Below the pieces are notes generated by a model. That model had not been told where the DNA came from. It did no database searches and saw nothing but the letters and a program-made list of their open reading frames with translations. Positions 8,737-17,225 of a stretch of DNA of 64,000 nt are shown here, piece by piece; position 1 is the stretch's first letter; every line of letters starts with the position of its first letter. Position numbers and translations under genes: made by a program. The stretch covers positions 369,147-433,146 of the forward strand of contig NZ_LGIQ01000005.1 in the NCBI RefSeq assembly GCF_001187725.1, written 5' to 3'. This DNA comes from Brevibacillus reuszeri. Its GTDB lineage: Bacteria > Bacillota > Bacilli > Brevibacillales > Brevibacillaceae.

Positions 8737-9297
8737 ATGATGGTCTATACTGCTCTGCTCCGCGGGATCAATGTCGGCGGAAAAAACAAAGTAGATATGA
8801 AAATACTTAAAAAATCATTCGAGCAAGCCGGAATGAAAAACGTCGTAACGTATATTAATTCGGGCAATATTATTTTTACAAACGCCGACCACTCCAAAAA
8901 TGATATAGCGCATATTCTTGAAAAAGCGATTCTGAATACCTTCGGATTGCATATCAAGGTGCTGGTGCTTAGTTTAGAAGACATGAAGAAAGTAATGTCC
9001 TCGCTTCCCGAATCATGGACAAACGATGATAAAATGAGGAGCGACGTCCTTTTTTTATGGGAAGATATCAACGACGAATCCGTTCTCGATCAGCTGACCT
9101 TCAAACCGGAGATCGAAACGGTGAAGTATGCTCCAGGTGCAATTCTATGGGCGATTGACAAAATTAACGTGACGAAAGGCAGCATGACAAAGATGGTTGG
9201 TACGAAATTGTATAAACAGATGACGATCAGGAATGTAAATACGACACGTAAAATATATGAGCTTATGCTGGAAACAGAAAAACAATGGATAGGATGA
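8737..9297 (+). CDS. DUF1697 family protein
   Basis: Two adjacent ATG codons (8737 and 8740) follow AGGAGGT. The protein begins with the family hallmark YTALLRGINVGGKNKVDM, then the conserved YINSGNIIF strand and, near the C-terminus, T-x-R-N-V-N-T-x-x-K-I. About 187 residues is the usual full length. The function of DUF1697 is not established. It ends ~97 bp before the second tRNA-Ala repeat. Confidence 0.85.
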   Translation: MMVYTALLRGINVGGKNKVDMKILKKSFEQAGMKNVVTYINSGNIIFTNADHSKNDIAHILEKAILNTFGLHIKVLVLSLEDMKKVMSSLPESWTNDDKMRSDVLFLWEDINDESVLDQLTFKPEIETVKYAPGAILWAIDKINVTKGSMTKMVGTKLYKQMTIRNVNTTRKIYELMLETEKQWIG

Positions 9298-9393
9298 ATG
9301 CGGACGTCATCATAAAAATCCAATATGACAAGACACTTATGTACACATGTTTCGTGATGGAATTTTAAGTAATCGTGAGTTGGGCAGCCACGA

Positions 9394-9551
9394 TGGGAAA
9401 GCGCTACACTGGCAGTGTAGAGGTCAGCGATTCGATCCCGCTATGCTCCACCATATGATAGACATTAAAACCCTTGAGAAATCAGGGGTTTTCGTCATTT
9501 TAGGGATGGCAGCCAACCAGAGGATATGACCAATTAGGTCTGTTGGGGACG
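9394..9551 (+). repeat. Direct repeat copy 2: tRNA-Ala 3' fragment plus downstream DNA (att-like)
   Basis: Matches 5110-5270 at a constant offset of 4284 bp. It lacks the tRNA 5' end and so is not a functional tRNA. The T arm carries one change (GCGATTCG for GCGGTTCG). An open frame across it is only the translated repeat. Confidence 0.88.
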
Positions 9552-9566
9552 GATTATTTTACACCT
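9548..9566 (-). pseudogene. Last codons of a second integrase remnant
   Basis: Minus-strand reading gives KKGVK and a stop, identical to the end of the integrase remnant beside repeat copy 1. Upstream sequence diverges at once, so a deletion joined this tail to the XRE fragment. Confidence 0.35.
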
Positions 9567-9574
9567 TTTTTTAA

Positions 9575-9784
9575 AATTTTCGGGAAATACTTGCTGAACG
9601 GGGATTATCAGAGCGCCAATTTGCACTTGCAACAAAAATTATGGTGGGTACGCTTTACCAAATATGCAACAATAAAACAGAACGATTGGCTTTGAAAACC
9701 ATTGAAGCTATCTGTAATGAATTGAACCTAGATCCGAGTGACAGGATCAAAAGAAAAAAGGAAAAAGAAAACGGGACTCTCTAA
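9575..9784 (+). pseudogene. 5'-truncated XRE-type helix-turn-helix regulator
   Basis: From 9575 an open frame without a start codon encodes REILAERGLSERQFALATKI, then a second recognition-type segment (TLYQICNNKTERLALKT) and AICNELNLDPSD, the classic XRE/cI HTH. A stop lies immediately upstream in frame (9572-9574). The N-terminal few codons and start are lost at the junction with the integrase tail. It is probably the rest of a phage or ICE repressor. Confidence 0.65.
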
Positions 9785-9829
9785 TAGAATCCCCGTCTCA
9801 GGTTACACATTATTACCTAATTGTCCCTA

Positions 9830-10411
9830 TTACCAACTACCAATCTTAGCTACTACGCTAGTATCGTCTAAATCTAAAATATCATAGGGCATAAACATTT
9901 GAACACTATTTGGCCTCCGGTCATTAAAATTGACATCCGCTCCATAGTAATAAGCTTGCCAAACTATTTTGGAGCAGTATGTAGGCGAGGCACCACTCAA
10001 TTTATTAGTTAGACCGTATGTTGCATCTGAGTATTCTTCTGCAAACTCAGTTGCCCACGCGCCAGCTTTTTTAGCTGCTTTACTACTGCTATAACGGACA
10101 ACCTTAATATTTGATTTATACCTTTTGAAAAATTTTGAAATAGATATATCTTTGGGATTCTCACCATATCCTCCTATATGCACAACGGTATAATTATCCG
10201 TTACGATGGCTGCATGTCCAGTCAATCCAGCTGAAGAGGTCTGATTAGTTACCAGCATATCTCCTATTTTTACTTTTACACTTGTGCCAGGATACGTGAC
10301 CCCTGGGTCTACTTCTAGTGTAGTAAAATCAGCAGCAAAACTTACTGGGGTACATAAAGCAAAGATCATCAAGAAGAGAAAGAGTATTCTGGAAAAACTT
10401 TTGTAAATCAT
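9830..10411 (-). CDS. Secreted YiiX/YycO-like permuted NlpC/P60 (papain-like) protein
   Basis: The start at 10411 (second ATG of the frame) follows GGGGGT by 7 bases and opens a signal peptide (SRILFLFLMIFALCTPVSFA). The mature ~170 residues have the order of permuted papain-like enzymes: the basic/His segment GHAAIV early and the nucleophile segment YCSKIVWQAYY late. Relatives are amidases or cysteine peptidases acting on lipids or wall peptides. The surrounding DNA is A+T-rich. Catalytic residues are assigned by pattern only. Confidence 0.65.
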   Translation of the reverse strand: MIYKSFSRILFLFLMIFALCTPVSFAADFTTLEVDPGVTYPGTSVKVKIGDMLVTNQTSSAGLTGHAAIVTDNYTVVHIGGYGENPKDISISKFFKRYKSNIKVVRYSSSKAAKKAGAWATEFAEEYSDATYGLTNKLSGASPTYCSKIVWQAYYYGADVNFNDRRPNSVQMFMPYDILDLDDTSVVAKIGSW

Positions 10412-10526
10412 TCCAAATACCCCCATTTTTTAACAATATACTATTTTTACCATAAATAGACACCATTTTCAATATTCTTCCTGTATAATACGAATGAACC
10501 ACTCGAAATATGGGAGAGTGAACAAA

Positions 10527-10817
10527 ATGACTTTATTTAAGAGATTTAGTTTTTGGCTTGTTTTTCTTAGTTTTTTAATATGCTGTTTCGATTATTTCGG
10601 AAACGATGCCAAGCATATTTTGTTATTTGTAACGAATCCACTCTTCGATTACATCAGTTATGTTGAACCATTCCGTAGTTGGATAATTAAAGTAAGTCCA
10701 GATGCTGATAGTGTCATTCTTCCTACTGGATATTTGCTACACATGGTTATTTTTTTCTTGTTTGGATTGTTAATTGATACAATACTTTTGTTAAGGAAAA
10801 GAACCATAAATACCTGA
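10527..10817 (+). CDS. Small membrane protein of unknown function
   Basis: ATG at 10527 is preceded by GGGAGAGTG. The 96 residues have two hydrophobic segments, FWLVFLSFLICCF near the start and LLHMVIFFLFGLLIDTILLL near the end, and a basic C-terminus. No family is recognised. It is divergent from the papain-like gene and followed by a clear terminator, so it is probably a real single-gene unit. Confidence 0.6.
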   Translation: MTLFKRFSFWLVFLSFLICCFDYFGNDAKHILLFVTNPLFDYISYVEPFRSWIIKVSPDADSVILPTGYLLHMVIFFLFGLLIDTILLLRKRTINT

Positions 10818-10828
10818 GTCCCAACAGC

Positions 10829-10869
10829 AAGCCGGTTATTTCCTTATCATAGGAATTACCGGCTTTTTT
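10829..10869 (+). terminator. Rho-independent terminator
   Basis: AAGCCGGTTATTTCC pairs with AGGAATTACCGGCTT around a 7-base loop and is followed by T6. Confidence 0.85.
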
Positions 10870-10987
10870 CACCTTCAAAATCTCTTAGCTTGGGTTCTAT
10901 GTTTGGTTTGCGTGGTTTGCTGGCGGTTACCTTTGGAGCCGTATCCGGGGAGGGCTTTTTCAATTTTTATTGTATATATCCATGTGA

Positions 10988-12553
10988 ATGTCAATTGAGA
11001 GCTCCATGAACATCAACGACGACGTTCTGCAAAAGGAGCTCAGTCAAACCTCGAATGAGAAAATGAAAAATATTGTTGCCACCATTCAAAAGGAACAAAA
11101 TACGATCATACGCAATGAGCATTCCCATGAACTGATCATTCAAGGTGTTGCTGGATCGGGTAAAACCTCTGTCGCACTTCACCGGGTTGCCTTTTTATTG
11201 TATAGAAATAAAGGGACAGTAACCTCTCAAAATATATGGATTCTCTCTCCGAATAAAGTGTTTTCCGACTATATTTCCAATATCTTGCCGGAACTAGGTG
11301 AAGAAAAAATGATGGAGCTTGGCATCGAGGAGATCGCGGCTAGAGAACTAGAGGGTATATGCAAATTTCAAACCTTTGGCGAGCAGGTGTCGGAGCTTGC
11401 GGTTTCGGATGACCAGTCGCTAATTGAGCGTATCCAATTTAAATCCGGCATAGAAATGGTAGAACTTTTGGATCGATTTCTTGCTGATAGGAGAGAATCT
11501 TACTTTATTCCCGTCGATGTAGCATGGAGTGACGTTCAAATTGCAAAAGAGGACATCATAAGCGCTTATCGAAGTGCGGGGAATTTGCCAATCAAGCAGC
11601 GATTGGAGAAAACGGTGTCTGTCCTTATGGCAAACACGAGAGATAACAACGGAGAAAAATTAGCAACTCCAACCGCTAAAAAACTCAAGGCAGCAATCAA
11701 AAGAATGTTTGCATCTCTGAATTTGCTTGTGATTTATAAAGATTTCTATGAATATGTGGGAAGGCCGGAGCTATTCAAGTTTAAACGAGCTAAGATATTG
11801 GAATATTCTGATGTATTTCCCTTGGTTTATTTAAAAATCCACATAGAAGGAACAAAGGGTTTCGAATCGGTGAAGCATCTATTGGTGGATGAGATGCAGG
11901 ACTACACGCCCGTGCAATACGCTGTTTTGTCCCGTCTATTCAAATGCAAGAAGACAATTCTGGGGGATAGCAATCAATCTGTGAATCCTTACTCGTCCTC
12001 TTCGATACAAGAGATCAAAATGATTTTTCCAGAAGCGGATACCGTTGAATTGTTAAAGAGCTATCGGTCGACAATCGAAATTATTAGATTTGCCCAGCAG
12101 ATAAACCAGAACAGCCGGATTATCCCGATTGAGCGCCATGGTCCTTGCCCCGAGATCAAACAGGCGAATAACTCGAACGACGAGATTACACAGATTAAGA
12201 GAATCATCGAAGATTTCCAAGGATCAGAGCAGCGTTCTTTAGGCATCGTCTGCAAAACACAAAGTCAGGCGCAAAAACTGTATCAAGAGATTATGGATGC
12301 TAATAGCAGCAAATCAGCCTATTTATTGGATTTTGGGAGCGATAAGTTCCATGAAGGGATTATTGTCACCTCGTCACATTTGGCAAAAGGTCTTGAATTT
12401 GATCAAGTCATCGTGCCTTTTGTTGATGCGGAGAATTATAAAACAGACATGGACCGAAGCTTGCTGTATATCGCCTGCACAAGGGCGATGCATGGTCTTA
12501 CGCTTACTTATTCAGGGGAGGCTTCTCCATTTTTATTACATTTGGGGCAGTGA
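10988..12553 (+). pseudogene. HelD-like UvrD/Rep superfamily 1 helicase lacking its N-terminal region
   Basis: HelD recycles RNA polymerase in Bacillus and is about 770 residues. This frame (521 codons) starts inside the protein, at DDVLQKELSQ and the TIQKEQNTIIR segment, followed by Walker A VAGSGKTSVALHR, the helicase II motif VDEMQDYTPVQY, GDSNQSVNPYSS, the KSYRST motif IV and, near the end, SHLAKGLEFDQVIVPF and ACTRAMH. The N-terminal ~200 residues, including the coiled coil that enters the polymerase secondary channel, are absent: TGA lies directly before the ATG and upstream DNA is unrelated. The rest is intact. It could be a degraded gene or a short variant; no good ribosome site is visible, which favours decay. 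Confidence 0.7.
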
Positions 12554-12829
12554 AGCTTTTCAAACGGATGTGGCAGCAGGCATTGCGAGACGGTACCGTA
12601 GAACGCATAGGGATAGCATCCGGTAAGAGATGGGATGAATCTAGCAGAGGGATTATGCCGGTCTCTCCATATATGATCTGCGGGCTTCCGATTTGGGGCA
12701 AATTGTCTGCCATCCGGAATGGGAAGTATATCTGTGGATGAAAATTAGTCATGGTATCGGGACACGATTACCGTGCAAGGACAAATAAACAACTTAGCTG
12801 AATGGATTACTGATGTCGCCAAAAAGTAG
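12554..12829 (+). other. Gene-poor stretch with a short coding remnant
   Basis: Open frames here have no convincing ribosome sites. From 12755 to 12829 a frame without a start reads YRDTITVQGQINNLAEWITD and stops; it looks like the C-terminal end of a lost gene. I do not recognise the parent protein. Confidence 0.3.
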
Positions 12830-12858
12830 GGGACTAACTGCTAGTTGTAGTCCCCCTT
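12829..12858. terminator. Hairpin terminator between convergent units
   Basis: GGGGACT and AGTCCCC pair around TAACTGCTAGTTGT and CCTTTA follows. It can serve the minus-strand gene ending at 12872 as well. Confidence 0.5.
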
Positions 12859-12871
12859 TAAAGCATTACGT

Positions 12872-13534
12872 TTAGTCATTGCAACTATATTTATATTCAG
12901 GGCCTGTTTGAATAAAGTAACCACTTCTTACTTGCCCTGCCCAGTTCTGCAATGCTTCCTTCCACTGGACACTTTCAAAAAACTCATTCACGGTTACCCC
13001 AGTAGAAGAGTGCCAAGTCAGTGGCGTGTAGGGAGCAAGCGGCCCCGCATCACCCCAAATCCCTCCTGCTGAAATGGTATCTTGCTTAACAAGAATCAAA
13101 GGGAGTCCATATTGTAGTGACATGGAAGGCTCAATCTGCAAGAAGGGTGAATAGGGCTCTCCTTGACCTGTTGCCCTTGTTGGCTTCAATAATGCTGCTA
13201 TCGTACCGTAACTTGAGTTGATCATCGTGCGGATATTTTCCAGGGTAGTATTCGGGTATTGGTCAGTATTCGGTATCGTCCTTGGAAAAAGAAGCACCTT
13301 CTGAATTTCCTTAAACAACCGAATGATAAATAGCTGCTCCTGAGATAATGGGGGTTGCGATGGTCCGAGAGTAAACAGGTTTTGGTGGCTAAAAAAAACA
13401 GGGATGCGAAAAAACGCGCTTGCCGCATCATTTAAATCGTTCATATCAGCGTAAGCCTGCTTATGCTTTTCATTAGAGATAGCTTCCTTTGAAGAACTAT
13501 CGTGATGTTTATCTTTCAATTTGTCTTTACTCAA
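12872..13534 (-). CDS. Unrecognised protein with weak resemblance to nucleoside-deoxyribosyltransferase/TIR-like folds
   Basis: The TTG at 13534 is chosen because GGAGGTGAT precedes it by 6 bases; the longer open frame upstream overlaps intron remnants. The 220 residues start with a charged linker, then FRIPVFFSHQNLF, an INSSYGTIAALLKP segment and SPFLQIEPSMSLQYGLPLIL. The layout of an initial strand, an S-x-G-x-x-A-L-L strand-loop, then a conserved acid (IEPSM) before GLPLIL resembles the substrate-binding layout of nucleoside deoxyribosyltransferase or TIR-like proteins, where a Glu is catalytic. This is an inference from pattern, not a family match. It sits alone in the island. Confidence 0.5.
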   Translation of the reverse strand: MSKDKLKDKHHDSSSKEAISNEKHKQAYADMNDLNDAASAFFRIPVFFSHQNLFTLGPSQPPLSQEQLFIIRLFKEIQKVLLFPRTIPNTDQYPNTTLENIRTMINSSYGTIAALLKPTRATGQGEPYSPFLQIEPSMSLQYGLPLILVKQDTISAGGIWGDAGPLAPYTPLTWHSSTGVTVNEFFESVQWKEALQNWAGQVRSGYFIQTGPEYKYSCND

Positions 13535-13644
13535 CTTAAAATCACCTCCATTGGAATAACATATTCTGAAGTGGAGATGAAAGATTGGACAAATATACTG
13601 TTGATAGAGAATTGGTCTGAATCCCATTAGTGGGTAGACTACTT

Positions 13645-13675
13645 GAACGGCGTGTGCAATGAAAGGTGCAGGGGA
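13645..13675 (+). mobile_element. Possible decayed group II intron domain V fragment
   Basis: GGCGTGTGCAATGAAAGGTGC resembles the apical half of bacterial group II intron domain V, with a GAAA-type loop, but the lower stem is not preserved. It lies 180 bp before a better copy. Confidence 0.25.
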
Positions 13676-13824
13676 CTTTTTTCCGCCATCACCATCAGAA
13701 AGCGGGGGTGGTAACCATTCACAACTCGGCTGGCGTATTTTGTCGGAAACAAATTCTGTCAATTAAGCTGTAGTCGTTGTACGATAAAAATGCCCGTTGT
13801 AAATTTTAACCAGTTTATCCGTTG

Positions 13825-13893
13825 ATGGAACGCCGTATGCGCTGAAAGGTGCCAGTACGGTGTGGGCTCGCAGAGGGAAAAGACGAGAATAGC
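13825..13893 (+). mobile_element. Group II intron 3' end remnant (domain V-like hairpin)
   Basis: CGCCGTATGCGCTGAAAGG and the following GTGCCAGTACGG fold as domain V: lower stem CCGTAT/GTACGG, a 2-base bulge (CA), upper stem GCGCT/GGTGC and a GAAA tetraloop. A purine-rich stretch follows (GAGGGAAAAGACGAG), as in intron domain VI regions. No reverse-transcriptase frame lies upstream, so only the 3' end remains. Confidence 0.55.
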
Positions 13894-14166
13894 GGACCCA
13901 TACATGATCTTGTTTTTGTTAGAGATAGAGATGTTTTGAATTTCACTTTTAGTAAACCTGTAGGTGCAACTAGTGTAAAAGTAGAGTGTACGGAAAATGG
14001 AGGGACAAGATGGGTTACTTATCCTTCATCATTAAACGAGGAATCTACTACCTTCCAAATTTTCATAAACGAAAGCTATACATTCAATATGAGAATAAAA
14101 CTGGTTGTAGAAGGTGGAATGAGAGCAGGCGATTCGAATGTTGTTCATTTTGTCCTTAATCATTGA
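13894..14166 (+). pseudogene. C-terminal domain of a lost gene (Ig-like), left after the intron remnant
   Basis: The frame is open from within the intron remnant to TGA at 14164-14166. The real homologous part appears to start near 13894 (PIHDLVFVRDRDVLNFTFS) and reads as a beta-rich domain ending in VVHFVLNH. It has no start codon or ribosome site of its own. I infer it is the 3' exon of a gene split by the intron, whose 5' part is gone. Confidence 0.4.
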
Positions 14167-14516
14167 GGGAACCATAAGCAGTTAACTTTCACTCCGATGA
14201 AAGAAGTAGGATGTTCAGATTGTCAAACTGGCAAGCTTGGAACTTCAAGCATTTCGTGTAAAATCAATCAACCACTATATGAAATGTACGAAACGGCAGA
14301 AGATGCCGTTTTTTTGTTGTACATAAAAAGAATAAATGGAACAATACCGCTCGTCACTCCTTCCGTCTCCAGACCGATCCCCACCCCCATCTCATGTAGG
14401 TGTTAGAACCAACCAAAAAGCCCTAAAATGAAAAAATGTCAGCCAGTTTACATTCAGTTTAAATCCGCAAGTTATTGTATCCATATCAAATAAACAGTGA
14501 GTAAGGAGAGGCGAGA
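14167..14516. other. Intergenic region with a terminator
   Basis: It contains a hairpin terminator at 14291-14315 and the upstream region of the ABC transporter genes. A 69-codon frame across it (14197-14406) runs through the terminator stem and lacks a ribosome site, so no gene is called. Confidence 0.5.
14291..14315 (+). terminator. Rho-independent terminator
   Basis: AACGGCA and TGCCGTT pair around GAAGA and T7 follows. Confidence 0.75.
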
Positions 14517-15527
14517 ATGAACAATGGGCATAGCAATGAATGGGCAGTAGAAGCCCGTGGGCTTGTAAAAACATTCGGGAGCAATCGTGCTGTAGACGGT
14601 GTGGATTTGAACGTGCGTGCCGGGTCGATTTACGGTGTGCTTGGTCCCAACGGAGCGGGGAAAACCACGACAATTCGCATGTTAGCGACTTTGCTCCGAC
14701 CGGATGCCGGGGAAGCACGCATTTTCGGGCATGATGTGGCAAAAGAGTCGCATATCGTACGGCAGCTGATTGGAGTGACGGGACAATATGCCTCAGTAGA
14801 TGAATCGCTGAGCGCCACTGAGAACCTGATTATTTTCTCCCGGCTACTTGGACTAAGTCGTTCCGAGGCACGGCGTAAGGCAGCGGAGCTATTGGAGGAA
14901 TTCGGTTTGACCGAAGCCGCGAAGCGTCCGTTGAAGCATTTTTCTGGAGGCATGCGCCGCCGTTTGGATTTGGCAGCCAGTCTCATCGCACAGCCCCCAC
15001 TCATTTTCCTGGACGAACCGACGACCGGTCTGGACCCGAGAACACGCTCGCAGATGTGGGATACGATCCGGCGTTTGGTGGATACAGGGTCGACTGTGCT
15101 GCTCACCACGCAATACCTCGATGAGGCAGACCAACTAGCCGACCGGATTGCGGTGATTGATCGTGGGCATGTCGTGGCAGAGGGTACCGTGGATGAACTG
15201 AAAGCATCCGTTGGGACATCGGCGCTGCATTTGCGCGTTCAGCATGAGGGAGACGTCACAAATGCCAGGGAAATTGTGGAGCAGGTGCTGGATGTTCGTT
15301 CCAGCATAACAGCAGAAGCTGGCAAGATCACAGCGCCAATGGCGGACGCCGATCAGGTAACGGATTTGCTAATCGCGCTTCGCACCCGGGGAATTCATTT
15401 GGCCGAAATCAGTGTACAGAAGCCAACATTAGATGAGGTATTCTTAACAATCACCGGGCACGATGCAACCGAGAATGTGCCGCAATCTTCCGAACAGCCG
15501 GACAGAATGGAGGAAGTTAGTGTATGA
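14517..15527 (+). CDS. ABC exporter ATP-binding protein, DrrA type
   Basis: 336 residues with all ABC motifs: Walker A GPNGAGKTTTIRML near residue 41, the Q-loop TGQYASVDE, signature HFSGGMRRRLDLAAS near 140, Walker B LIFLDEPTTGLDPR and the switch His after TTQYLDEAD. The C-terminal ~90 residues form the extra domain typical of DrrA-like daunorubicin-type exporters. A ribosome site AAGGAGAGGCG precedes the ATG. The stop overlaps the permease start (ATGA), so the two are translated together. Role: export of a hydrophobic drug or lipid, substrate unknown. Confidence 0.93.
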   Translation: MNNGHSNEWAVEARGLVKTFGSNRAVDGVDLNVRAGSIYGVLGPNGAGKTTTIRMLATLLRPDAGEARIFGHDVAKESHIVRQLIGVTGQYASVDESLSATENLIIFSRLLGLSRSEARRKAAELLEEFGLTEAAKRPLKHFSGGMRRRLDLAASLIAQPPLIFLDEPTTGLDPRTRSQMWDTIRRLVDTGSTVLLTTQYLDEADQLADRIAVIDRGHVVAEGTVDELKASVGTSALHLRVQHEGDVTNAREIVEQVLDVRSSITAEAGKITAPMADADQVTDLLIALRTRGIHLAEISVQKPTLDEVFLTITGHDATENVPQSSEQPDRMEEVSV

Positions 15528-16339
15528 AAAGCACATCCTTGGGACGAGAGATGAACCGTCCATTAAAAAATCATTCAGGTCTCGGGCAAGCGATCCGCAA
15601 CTCGCTGACGATGGCCTACCGGGGACTGCTGAAGATTCGGCGCACTCCCGAGCAATTGTTTGACGTCACGCTTCAGCCTATTTTATTTACATTGATGTTC
15701 ACGTATATATTTGGCGGCGCTATTTCAGGAAACGTAGAAAGCTACTTGCCAATCATTATTCCAGGTATCCTGGTACAGACTGTCATCGGCACTTCCATCG
15801 TCACGGGTGTCCAGCTTCGCGAGGACATGGATAAAGGCGTATTCGACCGGTTCAAATCGTTGCCGATCGCCCGTATCGCGCCATTAGCCGGAGCCCTTCT
15901 CGCAGACACAGTGCGCTATACCATCGCTACCGTGCTCACCTTTGTGATGGGCTATATCATGGGCTATCATCCTGCTGGGGGACTTGGATTTGTCGCTATC
16001 GCTGCACTGCTTGTCATTGCCTGCTCATGGGCAGTTAGCTGGATTTTTGCCTTTTTCGGAGTCATTGCCCGTACGGCCTCAAGCGTACAAGGGATCTCCA
16101 TGATCGTGCTGTTTCCGCTGACCTTTCTTTCCAACGCGTTCGTACCTGTGGAAACCATGCCAAATTGGCTCCAGTGGTTTGTAAACCTCAACCCGATTTC
16201 CCATTTGGTCAGCGCTGTCCGTGAATTGACGAATAGCGGCATGATAGGCTTCGAGTTTATCATCTCCCTTGTTAGCGCTGCAGTCATCGTAGCTATCTTC
16301 GCACCGCTCACTGTACGTGCATATATGCGCCGCACTTAA
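15524..16339 (+). CDS. ABC-2 type permease, DrrB type
   Basis: 271 residues beginning in a 4-base overlap with the ATPase gene. After a short cytosolic N-terminus (LKIRRTPEQLFDVTLQPILF), about six membrane segments follow, with the DrrB-like central E-D-M-D-K-G-V-F-D-R-F coupling helix and the loop FVPVETMPNWLQWFVNLNP before the last helix. With the ATPase it forms an exporter. A terminator follows 50 bp downstream. Confidence 0.9.
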   Translation: MKSTSLGREMNRPLKNHSGLGQAIRNSLTMAYRGLLKIRRTPEQLFDVTLQPILFTLMFTYIFGGAISGNVESYLPIIIPGILVQTVIGTSIVTGVQLREDMDKGVFDRFKSLPIARIAPLAGALLADTVRYTIATVLTFVMGYIMGYHPAGGLGFVAIAALLVIACSWAVSWIFAFFGVIARTASSVQGISMIVLFPLTFLSNAFVPVETMPNWLQWFVNLNPISHLVSAVRELTNSGMIGFEFIISLVSAAVIVAIFAPLTVRAYMRRT

Positions 16340-16382
16340 ACTTTCATTATTGTGAAATGCTTATGGATAGCAAGCAACGTCA

Positions 16383-16407
16383 AAAACGGCAGAGATGCCG
16401 TTTTTTT
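16383..16407 (+). terminator. Terminator of the ABC exporter operon
   Basis: AACGGCA-GAGA-TGCCGTT hairpin followed by T7; nearly the same hairpin as at 14291. Confidence 0.8.
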
Positions 16408-16527
16408 GTTACAGAAAGATCGAATCTTACACATCCGCTCATCTTCAGAAATCCTTTAGAATTTCCTTTGCTCGTTCCGAAGAAATATTTCTTAGCATAA
16501 GGATACCGATCTGCGGGAGGGAAGCTT

Positions 16528-17091
16528 ATGCTAGAAAATATCCAAGAAAAGCTGTTGTTTCTATACAAATTTTCACGTGCACCCAAACAAATAGGCAGCC
16601 TGACGCCGAGCTCGATCTTTTTGGCCAAAAAAATGCTCGAGCCTGTAAAGTGGAAACGGGTTGCACATATTGCAGAGCTAGGGGCGGGCACGGGTGCCAT
16701 TACCAAACATATCGCAGCTGCCAACACGGAAAAGGCGAAGGTGCTGCTTTTTGAAAAAGATACGTTGTTGCGCAACAATTTAGCGAAAAGATTCTCCGCC
16801 TATGCCTGCTACCCAGATGCGTGCGAGCTTCAGGAGGCACTTCATAACGAAAAAATTGCTCATCTGGATTGTATTTTGAGCGGTCTGCCGTTTTTCAACT
16901 TTCCACAGCAATTGCGTGACCGCCTAATGGAGCAAATTGTGACTTCACTTGCGCCAGGCGGCTTATTCATCGCCTTTCAATATTCGCAGCAGATGAAAAA
17001 ACAGCTAAGCGGCCTGTTCGAGATTGAGGAAATTCATTACGTACCATTGAATATTCCACCAGCATTTGTATACGTCTGTCGCAAACGCTAA
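16528..17091 (+). CDS. Class I SAM-dependent methyltransferase, phospholipid-methyltransferase-like
   Basis: 187 residues from an ATG preceded by GGGAGGGAAG. The N-terminal QIGSLTPSSIFLAKKM and motif I IAELGAGTGAITKHIA are as in PmtA-like and KsgA-related methyltransferases; a catalytic-loop segment SGLPFFNFP lies at about residue 115. It ends in VYVCRKR. The substrate cannot be told: phosphatidylethanolamine N-methylation or a small-molecule target are both possible. It lies between an exporter and a VanRS-like pair, which hints at envelope or antibiotic stress. Confidence 0.7.
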   Translation: MLENIQEKLLFLYKFSRAPKQIGSLTPSSIFLAKKMLEPVKWKRVAHIAELGAGTGAITKHIAAANTEKAKVLLFEKDTLLRNNLAKRFSAYACYPDACELQEALHNEKIAHLDCILSGLPFFNFPQQLRDRLMEQIVTSLAPGGLFIAFQYSQQMKKQLSGLFEIEEIHYVPLNIPPAFVYVCRKR

Positions 17092-17225
17092 CGGCGAAGC
17101 AAGCAGAGACACTCTTCAATATTTGTGGTAGCTTTGCAGTAGGGAGAAGTCATTCTTTTCCAAATAAGTGTCGCATCATGCCTTCGGTGCTAGCCGAAGC
17201 AAACCTTGCAAGGGAGTGATCGAGC

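Noticed and set aside
9347..9529. Open frame over the second tRNA repeat
   Set aside because: It is the translation of duplicated tRNA and flanking DNA; the same peptide arises from copy 1.
12550..12741. 63-codon frame directly after the HelD core
   Set aside because: It overlaps the HelD stop, has no ribosome site and no recognisable domain.
14197..14406. 69-codon plus-strand frame
   Set aside because: It crosses a terminator hairpin and lacks a ribosome site.
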